Shown in pieces: positions 10,648 to 25,600 of a stretch of DNA of 64,000 nucleotides; the stretch's first letter is position 1, and every line of letters starts with the position of its first letter. The translations under genes and the position numbers were made by a program. Source of the DNA: Blasia pusilla (taxonomy: Eukaryota; Marchantiophyta; Marchantiopsida; Blasiales); the NCBI GenBank assembly GCA_050084515.1, contig CM114275.1, positions 19,282,001-19,346,000 of the forward strand. The letters are read 5' to 3'. The notes beneath the pieces are model-generated. The model made no database searches, was not told where the DNA came from, and saw nothing but the letters and a program-made list of their open reading frames with translations.

Positions 10648-11915
10648 TGTCGTATAGTAAAATCAACCAGTATGTAAACTCCTTCGTCATTAAGTGTTAG
10701 ATAGAGTTTCATTAGTATTAAGTAATTGGCTTAGAAAAAGGAGATTCTTATGTTTAAACCTCTTTATGGTTCCTCTTTTATGCGGGCCCAACTTTAGGAA
10801 AAGGAGGTAATAAATAAAAGATGACTTTATAAAAGTAAAGTAGTTGCTTTAATGAAAAGCAAAAGTAGTCTTGGTTGGTGGCTAGGTTAGTTGGGGTAAT
10901 TTGGAAAATATCATGTGGGTAAAAGAGGATATTTTGGAAGAGATAAGAGGAAATCTACTTGTGTCAAAATGTGATTGGCTAAGCCTTGGGAGGAAGCCAT
11001 GTGGCACAAGATAAGATAAGCTCTTTTGTACTCTTGTGGATCCCTTGTGAGTATATAAAGAGGAGGGACCTTCAAGGGTTCATCACCTTCTATTCCACAT
11101 CTTGAGTCTCTCGTGTCTCTCTTGAGTGTATGGCTTTGGGATTGCTTGCTCTTCCAATGAGAGTGGATCACCCCTCTTGGGAGAGTAACTTGACTATGGT
11201 CTATTATTTGAGAGATTTCTAGAGTGTGGTGTGTGTGTGTGGGGATGAGAGGTTTGTCACCGTAGAGGAGTTTAGTCATACTAAAATAGCGGAAGTTTTG
11301 GCTTGTTACTTCCCCAATGAGAGTGGATTACCCCTCTTGGGAGAATAACTCCGCCAAAACCCATTCTTGAGGAGAGTAGAGAATGTGTGTCAAGCATGGA
11401 TAGGGGTGGAGCACGAGTTGTGCCCGACTTTCCTTTCCTCAATCCTTACCATGTCAAGGTACTCTTTGTAGATAGGCACTGGTTCACTCGGTATTTAGTT
11501 TATCACTTTGGGGAGGCGTTCATGAACCGGGTCATGCAATCTCCAACTCCGGTAATCCTTCCTATCGTCACATATGGAAGGACATGGGATTGTACTTTGT
11601 ATGTCCTTATATAGTGATCCATGGATGTCAATAGGCCTGCTCAAGTAGGGTTTAACACTAGTTGTGCTATCTTCCTCGTGTACAAGCGTAAAATAGTCTA
11701 TAGGGATTTTATAGTTAGGAATTTCGGGGTCCGATGTTCTGAAGAAGTGATCGCCTCGGCACTTCCATTTGTGATACTTGTCGTGAGAGAATGGAGAGTG
11801 TACATCATAATTTTGTATTGAAAAAGAGAACTTATTAGAGAGTTCACCTTGCATCGACCGCATCTCGCAGAGCTAGAAGGCCCGCCCTTGCTCAAGAAAG
11901 ATTTCGACCACGACA
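10648..11915 (+). repeat. 3' long terminal repeat of the gypsy element
   Basis: A direct repeat of 3442-4716 with about 1% visible divergence. It contains the TATA box (11052-11059) and the same two hairpin units (11154-11189 and 11314-11349). After its end the LINE resumes. Confidence 0.93.
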
Positions 11916-13773
<1,858 letters not shown>

Positions 13774-13789
13774 ATTCCCCTTGATTTAT

Positions 13790-13913
13790 TGGAGATATTT
13801 TGGTACTTCTCATCTCGTTGTGTGGATTATATGAGTCAGCATGGGATCGTGTTTGTTTGCATGTGCATTCGATGACAACGATGTATGGTGTGTAGCGATG
13901 TGTATGCGCACGA
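13790..13913 (+). mobile_element. LTR fragment of the methyltransferase-bearing gypsy family
   Basis: TGGAGATATTTTGGTACTTC followed by a stretch ending TGTGTATGCGCACGA matches, with scattered substitutions, the LTR start at 44491-44614. Here the sequence continues past the shared part (CATGCTACCCGAGTGCC and onward), so more of the LTR may be present, but I have no second copy to define its end. No pol sequence adjoins it, so it is a solo or broken LTR. Confidence 0.6.
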
Positions 13914-16598
13914 CATGCTACCCGAGTGCCATGTGTTAACCAAACATGTGTTTGAACATCAAGAAGAGGTTCTTCCATAATTTATAGATGTTGCTCTCAC
14001 AATACATTAACAATCACCAATTTTCTTCATGACTTTTCACCAATTTTGGAGCCGATGAGGGATTCGAAAGTGTAAGCATAGTGTAATACATCTCGTCATG
14101 ACCTCGGATGCCAGCATGGAAAGTGAAAAAAATCTTTTCTAGAGCTCTCGCTAGAAACTTAGAAAGGGCATTAACTAATGTCAAGGTATGGGAGAAACTC
14201 TGTAATATTAGGTCAAAAGATGATTATCCAAGAGTTGTTGTAAAGTTTTGTGTCAATGAGGAAAGGAAAGTTTATGCATTATTTGTTCTTGTGCATAGTA
14301 CACTCGTATTGCGTTTTCCTAAAACTTGGATTAATAATTTAAGATACTAAAATAATATCTTGGAAAGGAAAAGAAACATGTATGGGTTTTATTTAATTGT
14401 AGAAGGTTTCAAAATAAGAGGAAATGTTTTATTCTTTCAAATGGTAAGAAGACTCACATGTTTTTAGAAGCTTGCATCAAAGAGTGGATAAGGGAAAATA
14501 TGGGAATTTTCTCTCTATGGAAAATCCATATATGTGGGTTTTAGTTTAGAACTTGATTGTAAAAGTTAAGCATCCAATCATGGTCCAAGTAGTGCTAATT
14601 TTATAATTAAAGACACATCATTTTATCTCATGTCTAATTATCATTAATAGTACATGCAAAGAGGAAATGCCAAAAAAATGTTAAAAAAAGGGCCTAAATA
14701 TAAAGATAAATATAAATAAATAAATAAATAATCTTAGAACTAGTTCCATGCCGATGCTACGGAAAGGGTATTTTTGAGTTCCATTTCTGTTAAAGATTTC
14801 TTTTTTCCACTAATCCCTTAATGGACACCTCATTTTTCTATTTTTTTTAGTACCAAATCTATTTGTATTATTATTGGAGAGTGCCTTCTTTATTTGCAAA
14901 CACCTCTATGTTTGACATGTGACAACCGAACAAGAAGAAAATGTTTCCGGTTCTACGAGCAACAAGAAAATATTTTCCATTCTACACGTAAAATTTTTTT
15001 TTTTAATCTCTAATCCCTACACTCCCGTGCATGGGATTAGAGGAAACCTATCTTAAGTGTCGACACTTGTCTTTTTAAGACCCTTCTATTGTTGTCACAT
15101 GTCGTCATAAGACTCTTCTATTGTTAATGGGTGTCATTTAAAAGTAATTATATTAAGGGGAAAATCTGTCACCGGTGGGTGGCAACATACTAGTAGTTAT
15201 TTAAGGCCACTTCCCATCTCCCCTCCATGACTTATTTTGCTCCCTCAAAGTGTACATATAATGAGCACTTCAAAAGAAAAATGATAAGATTGTGCGAAAT
15301 AAGGAGCACTTCAGAAGTAAAATGATAAAATTGTTACATTCTGCGTTGACAGTAACCATGAAGACAAATGAGGACAAGTTGACAAACAATTGCTTGCTGT
15401 TCCAAAGATACTCTCAACCCCAAAGTGTGCTCCTCTTTATTACGCATGGGATTGCGGTGCTAAGCGATCATAGATTAAACGAGTTCCCACGATCAGGAGA
15501 GTGAGGCCACCACTTACATTAGATGAACGTCAAAAGGGATGGGACTTGGCCTTCCTTCAAAAGCCGATGGGCCAAAGCGTACGGGCCACGCGTGGCCCGT
15601 CGGACAATTGGCATGGAAGTGAGAAGCACTCTATCCCGATGTTCCCTACGTATCGCGGTGGACTGGATTATGATGGGACTTCGTCAGATGCGTATCAGGG
15701 CACACGCCGGTAAGAGCCGCTTGAAGGTGGGATCACTCGGATTCCTTCACGATTCTGACGGGTTTGTCATCGTAGCTGCTGCTTTTCGTCTTCGACAATC
15801 GACGGGCCCGGTTATCAGAGGCAAAGCGAGGTTCTTTCCGGAGAGTATGCCATTTAGATAAGTTCCTGTCTCGGGAGACCGTTGAATTGTCTAACAATGA
15901 GATTTCTGACACAGGGGACATCGTCACCTGGTGTGTCTCACGAGAACACGATGAGGTAATTCAGTTCCGAGGTGTTTTTCATGTCGAACAAACGAGCAGT
16001 GCGTTCATGTTTAAATGAAGAGCCGATTAGTGACAATTTTCTTTTAGATGTAGACATTTGCATGATCGGTAGCGAGATTCCTCACACGGACAGAAAGAAA
16101 CTCTCAAGGAAAATTGATTGATCGGCATCGGGTGAGACTGCAGATTCTATCCCCACATTCAGTGACGCTGTAAATGAACTCTGAACTTGACGTCGGAGGA
16201 GGACCTTGCCTTTTGGGGACTATGTAGCTCAGTGCAATTCATGGAACCACATGGTGTGCTTTAAAGGCACAGAAAATACAGCTTTGAGATAATCTTAAAT
16301 TGTTACTCAAGCCTGACAGCAGAAATCGCCTGTTGCCCCATGACAGTGAGTGGCCAATCATTCCTTTTTAATGTCGATACCGCCACCCCTACGATGCACT
16401 CGCTGGAAACCATCACATTTTCTACAGAATAACTGCAGCGGATCTGACTCTTTGCATAAAGACTGGAAATGTTCAGTCATGGAGAAAGCTCTGAGACGAA
16501 TGATGGTAGCAAATCAAAATCTTTTGAGAGTTTCACATCTCAACTAGTGAACATGTCATCACGGATCGCCAACCTAAGCTCATTCAGTTAATCTATTT
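13914..16598. other. Intergenic DNA without a recognisable gene
   Basis: From 13914 to about 15250 the DNA is AT-rich, with an (AAAT)n-like run near 14710-14730, T-runs near 15000 and no supported gene. Around 15500-15860 the base composition becomes CG-rich and a 112-codon plus-strand ORF (15523-15861) appears; I recognise nothing in it. A perfect 20-bp palindrome lies at 15581-15600. From 15900 to 16598 the DNA is the 3' flank of the Tic22-like gene, with no clear feature. Confidence 0.6.
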
Positions 16599-19500
16599 CT
16601 AGGCCACAACAGTTTCTACTCGACTTGATCCTTGAGCAACAGCCTTTCCTAAATGACTAAAAGCATCCATGCCTGGAGGAATGAACACAATGTCACCCCA
16701 ACCTGAATCCTCCTCGTTGCTCTGATAGGTAAGAAAGATACGCGTCAGTTTGGGAGGCCTCCAGTAGCACCACACTCACAAATCTAAACCTCTTCCTGAG
16801 TCAAGAACCCTTCGAGCAGGGCGTTTCTGAAATCAGGTGTAGGAATGCAACTTAATCGACACATTTAACATAAAAAGTTCCGAGGCCTACCTCCATTCTC
16901 TTCAAAACATCTTCAAAACTGCCCACCTGAAGTCCCCACAGATTCGAGAGTCAGCTTTAAGAGTGTTTTTGGGCTGACTTTCGATGTTCTGATCATTATG
17001 TAGCTAAAGCATGAAGCTAGATATTGCATATACTTATGCATTGACTTCAGAAGGTGCGACATGGCACCTTCTGAAGTAGGCCGTGGTGACATATGGGTAG
17101 CAAGAGGTCCTGATTAGGTGCCTGTTTGGTTTGAATTCAAAATTTAGCACACCTTGTTTTGAAGAACTTGACTCACATGACATGAAAGAAGATTCATCTG
17201 TACGACACTATTAGTCAAAAGTGCTCAGTCTGCAGCATTCCACAGCAATTCTACTTATACTTGTGTTACTGACCTGAATATTTGAGTTCACTTGCAGAGC
17301 TGGATTCACTCTTTGCTGCTGTTTGAATGCCCTACTGAGCGCCTTCTCCAAGTCTTCCTGTAATTCACATCATGTCAACTAACACCCACTCTGTTGCCAG
17401 AAGGCGATTGGTAAATGGAACCCAATAACCCACCTGAATGGGGTATTTCATTTAAAAAAAGAGAAATCTTTTCTTCAATGAAGTGATTTGGTCAGTTGAA
17501 GACTAACCCTGCAGAAAAATATGGGGCAGAACCGCCGATTGTTGCTCCTCAAAATCAAGTTATCAGACTGCAAAAAGATGTAATTTTAGCATGACAGGAA
17601 GCCAAAAGTACATGAAGGTAACTACGTAAAATGGGATTCCGAGGGTAAACAAAGACAAAACTTTATTGGCACCCTCAATTGAAAGTACTCTTGTATGATT
17701 CAAAGAGTCAAACAAGCATTCTGAACATAGAACTTGGGTTGCTAGAGATAGAGATGAGTCTCTATTTTTTGTCAGGGTTTGGAAATCAGTTATGTTGCAT
17801 TGCACACCACTACCTCAACATGTGTAACCACAGAACCATCTCGTAATCTCACCTGAAAAATAGGAACCCCATCAAACGCCCTCCTGGACTCACTTGTCTT
17901 CGCTTTAGCCTGCAGCTGAAGATAGCAAAAGGGACTCTAGGCCAATCTCAGAGAAAATGTATAACCTTTGTTTCACAACATGGAGAGTTATAACAGAAAC
18001 TACAGATAAACAGAGAGCAAATCAGCTTGATAACCATGCCAAGTATCACCCAGAGAAAAGCCACCGGCCGAGGAAGATTACACATTGGCAGAGCTATTCA
18101 GTCACCTCAAGAGCATTTTTCACTTGGTGTGGGTCAGGTAAAAATCGAAAGGCAATGCCCTCAGTGTTGAGCTGGTAGACCTGTAGTCAAAACAATTATT
18201 TGGAAGATATTTGTAACAACTTCAATCATTTCAATTATTTGTAACAACTTCAAGCACACAAAGTCTGGAATGGATCTAAAAATACTCGAGGGAAATTCGC
18301 ACTTGAATAGTAGCAACCTAAATCATATATTCCCAAACACACACTTCAATTGCTAGTTGTATGCTGTACCTTATCAAGAGACACAGCTACAACTTTTGCT
18401 CCGCGCCCTAAAGATGGTTCTCGATCACGGACCTGCTCAAAACAGACACCTTTCCTTCAGTTGTATGCCAGCACGTATTTGAGGTAAATACATTATGACT
18501 TCATCTGCTGTTGAAAGGAACTTACGCATTTGGAAATTTCACAGTTGTGATGGGCATGTATGTTCAATCGAGTTGGGAAATTTTCTTTTTGGGTTATCTA
18601 AACGAAGGTTTTATGCGGAGCAGTAGACCTTCCAAAAGTTAAGATCAAATTTATTACAGTCAGAACAACAAATGTAAGTAATTCTGCACCAAATACCAAT
18701 ATGTAAATGTAAGAACAAGCTCTTTTGGTCTTTGAGTTGCTTCTAGCTGATGATCACCAGTTATGAAAGTCCCTCGTCAGGCTACAGGCACACATTTGGC
18801 TTCCAGAAACTCTGTCATCTCTGCCAAGTGCGAAATTCGCTGGAAAAGGAGAAGAGGACTAAGCGCTACTTTCCGAAACAACTTCAATTTTACTTCACAT
18901 AATCGAGGCAGACGCAATACTAGTAAATCCAACTCTCAAACAAATAAATAAATCAATATCCAATACAGATTACTCTCAACTTAAATGCCTCTTTCACTGC
19001 GTAAAGAGGAGGAAGCGTACCTGAGAAAGCAGCGCTTCTGCATCCTCCTGTCTGAAACAAAAAATTCCGAGTGACTTTTGACTGCTCATATCGGACACCA
19101 ACACGAATTCATTAGCCGAATTGCTGACAGTGTACACTGGAACACCGTCAAGTCTCTTGGAAACCTGATCCGTGGTCATGGCTAACTGAAACAAAGGTTC
19201 TGGTTCCCACTTCGGCAAAATGTCCCGTGAGGAAGAAGATAGGCTAGCAAAAAGTGGTTTTCCAAAGTGCCGTTGATGCTGATTCAGGGATGCCACAAGT
19301 TTAACAAAATTAGCCTTTCCTTCATCCACCTTATGCCCAATATCATCTCCAAAGTTCTTCAGAAACCCGGTGAACAACGAGGAGGCCGCCTTGACGTCGA
19401 GAATCTTCTTCTTGTCTCCATAACCCGCACTTTTTCCGAATTTAAAACCGTCGTTCATGAGCCTCGCCTTTCCTTCTTGAAGACACAATCCCAGCCTGGC

Positions 19501-19722
19501 GCCAAATTCTGTCCAATGCTGTTGCACACCTCCAGCGAATCTCTCTAATTTTGTACCGCGCCATTGCACGTTCATTTCGACTTCTTTCAACGACATACCT
19601 GCACGGAAAGCGAAGTCAATGAGGCCCTCGAATGCTAGGAATCTCCAGCCTTCCTCTTTCCTGTGTCGACATTTAGAATCTACATTTCTTCGAGAATTTA
19701 AGGTCGTGCTCGGCACCCCCAT
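16599..19722 (-). CDS. TIC22: Tic22-like chloroplast protein-import component
   Basis: A Tic22-family protein, a soluble factor of the chloroplast intermembrane space thought to guide preproteins between the TOC and TIC translocons. I place eight exons, all with GT..AG introns and consistent phase 0: 19722-19021, 18432-18370, 18180-18106, 17909-17853, 17567-17508, 17357-17274, 16926-16891 and 16721-16599, giving 399 residues. Family blocks are DGVPVYTVSNSANEFVLVSD and LGIFCFRQEDAEALL (exon 1), GRGAKVVAVSLDKVYQLN (exons 2-3), AFRFLPDPHQVKNALE, FDGVPIFQSDNLILRS, FFCREDLEKALSRAF and GDIVFIPPG. The start is uncertain: ATG 19722 is the first in frame, but internal Met codons about 42 and 50 residues in would give a shorter N-terminus. 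The N-terminal 130 residues are basic and amphipathic, as expected for a targeting sequence, and longer than in Arabidopsis. Confidence 0.9.
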
Positions 19723-22667
19723 TCCCACAACAAAATAGCTGGACGACTAGCCCATACTACAGTAACTGGACGACACATTCCAGAAGACTAGCAAGCATCT
19801 CTCAGAAGTTCAGAAACCATCCGACAAACCCAGCACTACGGAAAGAACAGGAAAAACGACCTGGAAAGCTTGGGAAATTTTTCGGAAGGTTTCGGAACGC
19901 CAAAGGCGCATTGCTTACTGAAGCTTTCGCGACCAGATTCGTGGCCGCAATCCATGGCGGCAGACAGAACCGAGAAGCAAGCGATCAATTCCGCATGTTC
20001 AATGTACTCTTCACCGGGCGCTTCCTCGCGAGTCAAACTCGAAGGAGACGACACTCCACAATTCTCAATTCCGCCGCCTCTCGCTATCCGGAAGAAGAGC
20101 CTTCTCCCTCCCTCCTCGCAACGAGATTTGAGCGCTAGCAGTCTGCGCACACAACTGCGCTGCTGCTTCTAATCCATGCGTTCCTTCAGCTGGCCTTTGT
20201 CCTGCGCCGTAGGGTAGGACCGTGGGGTGGAGCGACATGGCTGGAATTCCCCATCCTGGTCTCCCATGCGGAGAGATTTCGGCGGTCCGACCTTTATGGC
20301 TGGGCCGACCGGGCGAGGGTCTCAGGTCAATACGCAGCGCCGTCAGGCGCGGGGCGGAACTCTCCAAGGACGAAAAGAGGCCGATGGGACGCCGCCAAGT
20401 GGACCGAACTCTCCGGTGGTCAGGATCAGATTTTGCCACGTCACGCCGGCTTTGCATTTCAGATTTGGTGGAATTCAAATTGGACCTAAACTACATTCTA
20501 GATCGAGGGAACACTTACTATTTGTCCACAATAGTAAGTTGGGAAAATAGCTATCGGTCAGTTAGTTTCTCTATGAAGAAAGTAGTTGCATGCCTCACGA
20601 TTAGTGACTTTGATAAGTAATAGATAAGAATGAAACGGTATGGATTCTTTTTAAAAGATAGAATAATTTTAAAATCAGTAATTGTGACGCTGTGGACTAC
20701 TTTTTTCCTTCCGTTTTGAAAAAGTAATAAACCTCCAACCCTTCACCATGAAGGCTTTTTTCCTCATGGTTATGTTACAAACCCTAAATTCGATTCCCAT
20801 CCATTAGAAGGAAACAAAAAGAATTCTCCATGCTCTTAATTGAATCCCCACGGCCTTCATCTCCTTTGTTTCAGAAAATAAATTCATCTCTCTAAACGCC
20901 TTCTTAACCACTGTCATGAAAATCTTGTGTTTTTATCCTCACTTTCTTCTTCAAAACACCTTTTACGATAAGTGTCCATGTGATCACTTGCAAACTTTTC
21001 CAAGATGTTGGCATGAGGAGTTTATTCTACAATGAATGCACCATTACCAAGGAGCACTTTTTGTTAGTAGAGCAGGTCTCAAACACTCTACAAGCTCATC
21101 AATTCCATACTATTCTGGAATCTTAACCCCATTGCAATGGTGTCTCCTAGTTGGGATGGCCCGTGCACACAAGAGAAGACACCTTTCATGTGTGTGAAGA
21201 GCCCATGATCCTCAATCAAGAAATTAGATAAAAACATCCAAATCTGCACTCGGGAACCCCAAACATGAATGTTTGAAGTTTAGATGTTGAGATATATGTC
21301 AATCGCCTTATTACTTTCACAAGTATGGAAGGGGTTTTCCATAGGCCTCTAGGCTTGGGTGCGAGGGTTTGGCACAAATCCTGGAGACTGTAAATATCAA
21401 TTATAACATCTTGATTTGCACACATCTTTGATCGACGTAAGAAAATCTTTGGAAAATAAGTGTAATAAAAACTATGAGATTTCTTTCAATGATGAGTGAT
21501 TACATGGATTTCTCACTAATACTTAGCTAGATATATATATCATTTATTATCATGCTTATAGACCTAATAGACGAACTTACCAAACCTTTCATCATCTCGC
21601 ATGGTTTACTTCAGGAGTCGTAAAGTCAACCTCATGCAGAAACTAAATTAGGTTGCCCTATAGTTGAAAATAGTTCACACGGTGGTTAAAAATGTTAGAT
21701 TCGTGTGATACATTACTTCAACTCAATAAAAACCAAAATAAAGAATGACGTCCCATCCTCGAATGCTAACATCTCTCCTCCCGCGTCCCTCCTGTCTCTC
21801 AATTGCCCTAGAAGCAAACCATTCGCACAATAGCCAATATAACCCACCATGTTCGTGATTAATCAAATGGTTTGGTCACCTTCATCGTGAGCCCAAGCGG
21901 TCGGCAACCCTAAAGCGCATACATACATTTGATTTATACACAAAGCTGCGTACCCTGCAGGTATTCGAAGAGCAAGGCAAAAAGCGGCAGGCTCGGGAAG
22001 AAAAAGTGGCCATGTACAACAATCGGTAGATTTACATGAGGACTGCAAAAGCATGGGCCGTAAAATAAAGGTACATCTCCCAAGAAATGCGGAATATAAA
22101 TATTACGGTGGCGGGTAGAAGAGACTCTCCACCTGTAGAGCTCAGAAACACACTGCTGCTTCGGATTGCGCATCCGCAAATCCATATTCGTGCGTCGCAG
22201 AGGCTATACCCAGTGGATTGATGTCACGCTAGGACAGTATCCCGTAAGACTTCATAGCTAGGAGCAACAAAAACCCTATCTGAATATTTTAATCAATAGG
22301 CCTGAAATTGGGCTGATAGAAAGGATGACGTTCAATGTGTCCACTTAGTTGAAACTCGACAGTAATGAAGTCCACCGGGAAAAGTTCACTGCACTGGCGT
22401 GACAGAGTCTACTGCTACGATGTCAGCATGGGAGAAGCAGGACTTGGGGAGAAATGAGTGAACCTGCTCGACCACGTGACAAGGTCAATCCCCTATACTA
22501 TCTATCCCGGTTAGCGCACATATAATCACAATTAAAAGGGTAAATGGTTGGTAAGAGTTCAGGCTTAAGCCTATGCAGGCTCACACCAATCCAACAAATC
22601 GCATGAACATATGACCAACCCTGCACCTTGAGCACAACCATTTCAAATGATTACCGAGCCTGGGGGG
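19723..22667. other. Intergenic DNA between the Tic22-like and TIP1-like genes
   Basis: Positions 19723-20480 are the upstream region of the Tic22-like gene, with a CG-rich block at 20150-20450. Overlapping ORFs of 75-137 codons on both strands there look like by-products of composition. 20.9-21.45 kb holds minus-strand pieces (for example FMFGVPECRFGCFYLIS) that faintly recall the gag-like domain of plant LINE/retroelement ORFs, too weak to call. 21.86-22.6 kb is downstream of the TIP1-like stop codon and probably includes its 3' UTR; I see no gene there. Confidence 0.5.
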
Positions 22668-25600
22668 CTATTGTGATGTCCGGCGACCATTGTGATTTGC
22701 ACCAGTGGGTCGAGCCAATCCCAGACCTAGTCCTAGAGGGGTTGTACTCGCTTGACCTTGTTTATGATTGCATGCGCCCGAATGGTTATGATGATTTCTT
22801 GCTCCGCCACCTCCGGCTGCACCACTTAAGATTCCTTGATTCTCAAGATCTCCACCCCCAGGTCCCCCGCTAACATGATCAGAATTTGAAGCTGGGTTAC
22901 GTGGAATCATCTGTAGCAGCCCTACACCATTCTGCATTTGGGACGGCATACGAACCTCTGAGTCGTCATTATACCCGTTCAGCAGAAAATCGGCGCAATT
23001 CTTGCGACAACCATGATCGTAAGGATTGTTGAATCGCCCATCGGCGCCTTTCAGATAACTATAACGCAAGGAGTTGGTCATCTCATTTGTGGTAATATTG
23101 CGAGCAATCTGCAAGCAACCGCCAAAAAAAATCAGCGTTCACGTTGCACTGATCTTGGATACGTGAACGGAAGCATCCCACGTTCTGATCCAACGGACAT
23201 AAAACAGAAGAAAATGCAGTCATTTTAGCGAATCAACCTGGGCAGCCTGCATGCCGGTAAGTGTGGCTACTCCAAAAAAGAGGAACACATCGCAAAGAAC
23301 AAATGCCAGGGCCCCAGGGTGATGGGCTCCAACATGTCGTAACCAAGCTCCCGTTCCAGCTGGAGCGTTTGGATCCATGTACAATCCTGAACAATTCGAG
23401 GCACACTTCAAAAATAGCTACGGCTGAAACTCCATTTCAGGTAAGAATCTATGAATGCTTGTGACGTTGAGAAACTATCGTTGGTCTCAGCCTGCTTGTG
23501 AGGAGAGAACTGCAAGACAAGGTCACCAAGCTCAGCCCTTAAAAAAAGTCTATCCCTCACAGTAATCAGTATCTTAGTAAAAAAGTGGTGTGCCTGCCTG
23601 AACTAGTGACCATTGAACACTACACACTCCCTCCATGATCTTTGTACTCGTCTCTATTATTGGATTAGTAGGCTATCTACTCTTGAAGTTTAGGAGGTAG
23701 AACGATTGCCCTCCTTGCAAGTAGCGTCGTAATAAAAACGTGGCGCAAACTAAATCATGAAGTTGTTCACACAGAGCAACAATCTTCGTTCAGAGGGTCC
23801 AAGAAACCATACGATGGATGGCAACGGAAGCCCCGATCATCATTGCAATGACCTCCATAACCAAAAATACGAAGAAGTCCCACTTGTTCATCTGTGCACA
23901 AGAAGATTACAGACTCAAACAAAATCAAAGCAAAGCAAAGCTCACAAAATTTTCTTTGAGTAAAAAAGTGAATGATGTACCCTGTTCTCTGCATGATTTA
24001 TCCTATCCATGCAGATCTTTTGAGTAACTGAAAATTACAGAAAGAGTCTAGAAAATGGCCTTACCTTGCCAACACAATTGGATATCCACGGACAATGATG
24101 ATCGAACTGCTCAACACACCGGTTACATGATGCACAATGCTTCGAACGCACTGGCCTGACAATCTAATCCAGTTAAAACAACCACTGATCAAAATTTCTT
24201 CGCGCTGATTGGTAGTCATGAACGTCACATCATTAACACTCACATTTCCACACTAGTCAGCAAGCTTTGCAAGACACAATAATAGTTGTTCGACAATCCC
24301 AGTCTGTCCCCTCAAACTTGGGATAAAGGAAGGTGCTTCTGAAGACGACGGACCTTACAAGTAGGACATAATTGTGCCCAATATCCTGCCGAAAGGGCAG
24401 GATTTGTAAGGTCTGTTTTAAGTAAGGGATCCTGGAACAGAAACCAAAAGAGAATTCTTAGTCAAATGCACTTCCAATTTCCACATTCAGAACAGCAAGA
24501 CAACTTCCTTGGACAAATATGCTAAACTTCTGGAGAGGAAAAATCAGACTTGTTCAAAATCAGTAGCTTTATAGAAGTGCAGACAAAATAGTTGAAGTTC
24601 ATGGCGTGCAAGTAAGCACAAGATGAACATAACCCACTGCCTTCTTTTCCTGGTAGAACTTACATCCAACCCTTTTTGGTGCAGAGGGGAGCGAATAATA
24701 TATCCAGGATCCTTGCTGCAACACAGGTGAACCAGCACGACACATAATTGTAGTCAGTATCGACACTAATCCAACAGCACTTGCACTGAATACACACAGG
24801 AAAATATGAGCGAAAGAGGTTGAATGAATGGGTATGTGATGTGGACTTCAAGTGAAGAGTACTCAAGCAATCATCGTTCAGTTGAGAGGCATTGATAGGT
24901 ACAGGCACAGTGAACTGACTGTGTTTACAAACGAAAATTTACCTTGTACAGCGGTAAAGAAGAAATAGTCCCCCAGTGGCTAAGAAAACAGTCATCCAAG
25001 CCCATGCTCCCACACCAGCAGTTATTCTTACCAGGGATGATGCTACAAATCAGATAAAATAAATGTCAAAGTCAACACGACTATACGGAACAAGTTTTTC
25101 AAATGCCTGAAGAGGAAGAATGCTTCAACTAAGCGAGTAGCAGCCCAGATGTCTGAACTGATACCACCATAAGAAAGATTATTAAAGTCCCATGTTTTTG
25201 TGAAGGTGGGATGGCAAGTCCATAACAGATTCTACTCTAAGTAAAGCATCCTTGTGAAAAAAAAAGGACAAAACCCATGACTATTTAGAAACAAAATTAG
25301 TAGCTTCAGGTGCTTTTGTGGAGATAGAAGAATTTGCAACGAACATCTCAGAAGACTTTATGCAACAAATTCCTCGATGCAGAACTGATCGCGAAACTTA
25401 CAAATAATGATGGAATTTGTAAAAGTGATAACCATTGCTATAATGAGTGTCCACAAAATAGGTGCGAGTCCAAGTTTTGCAATTTTCCCTAGACGCCCTT
25501 TTCCATCCCATCGATTGCTGTACATCCTCCTTGCATTTGACTGCCAATACAACAAAGACAGTGTCAGTCTGATTCCCTGCCCAAAGTAGGAATTGTACAA

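Larger units (their letters stand above)
3442..11915 (+). mobile_element. Ty3/gypsy LTR retrotransposon with paired LTRs, inserted in the LINE
   Basis: A structurally complete LTR element: 5' LTR 3442-4716, primer binding site 4719-4737, gag-protease-RT-RNaseH-integrase order, polypurine tract ending 10647, 3' LTR 10648-11915. The domain order (integrase last) places it in Ty3/gypsy (Metaviridae). Coding capacity is lost through many stops and frameshifts. The LINE reads on the minus strand on both sides, so the element is nested in it. The 5-bp word GTTGT occurs at 3440-3444 and 11918-11922 and may be the target-site duplication, although it overlaps the apparent TGT start of the LTR, so the exact ends are uncertain by 2-3 bp. 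Confidence 0.92.

Noticed and set aside
17563-17853. Extension of Tic22 exon 4 through VRLRDGSVVTHVE
   Set aside because: The frame stays open past 17853, but splicing there restores the family sequence FDGVPIFQ-SDNLILRS, so the shorter exon fits better.
19720-19728. GTG at 19728 as the Tic22 start
   Set aside because: Plant nuclear genes rarely start at GTG, and an ATG lies two codons downstream at 19722.
20065-20620. Overlapping ORFs of 107-137 codons on both strands upstream of the Tic22-like gene
   Set aside because: They occur in a CG-rich patch with low stop density, have no domain, and overlap each other in several frames.
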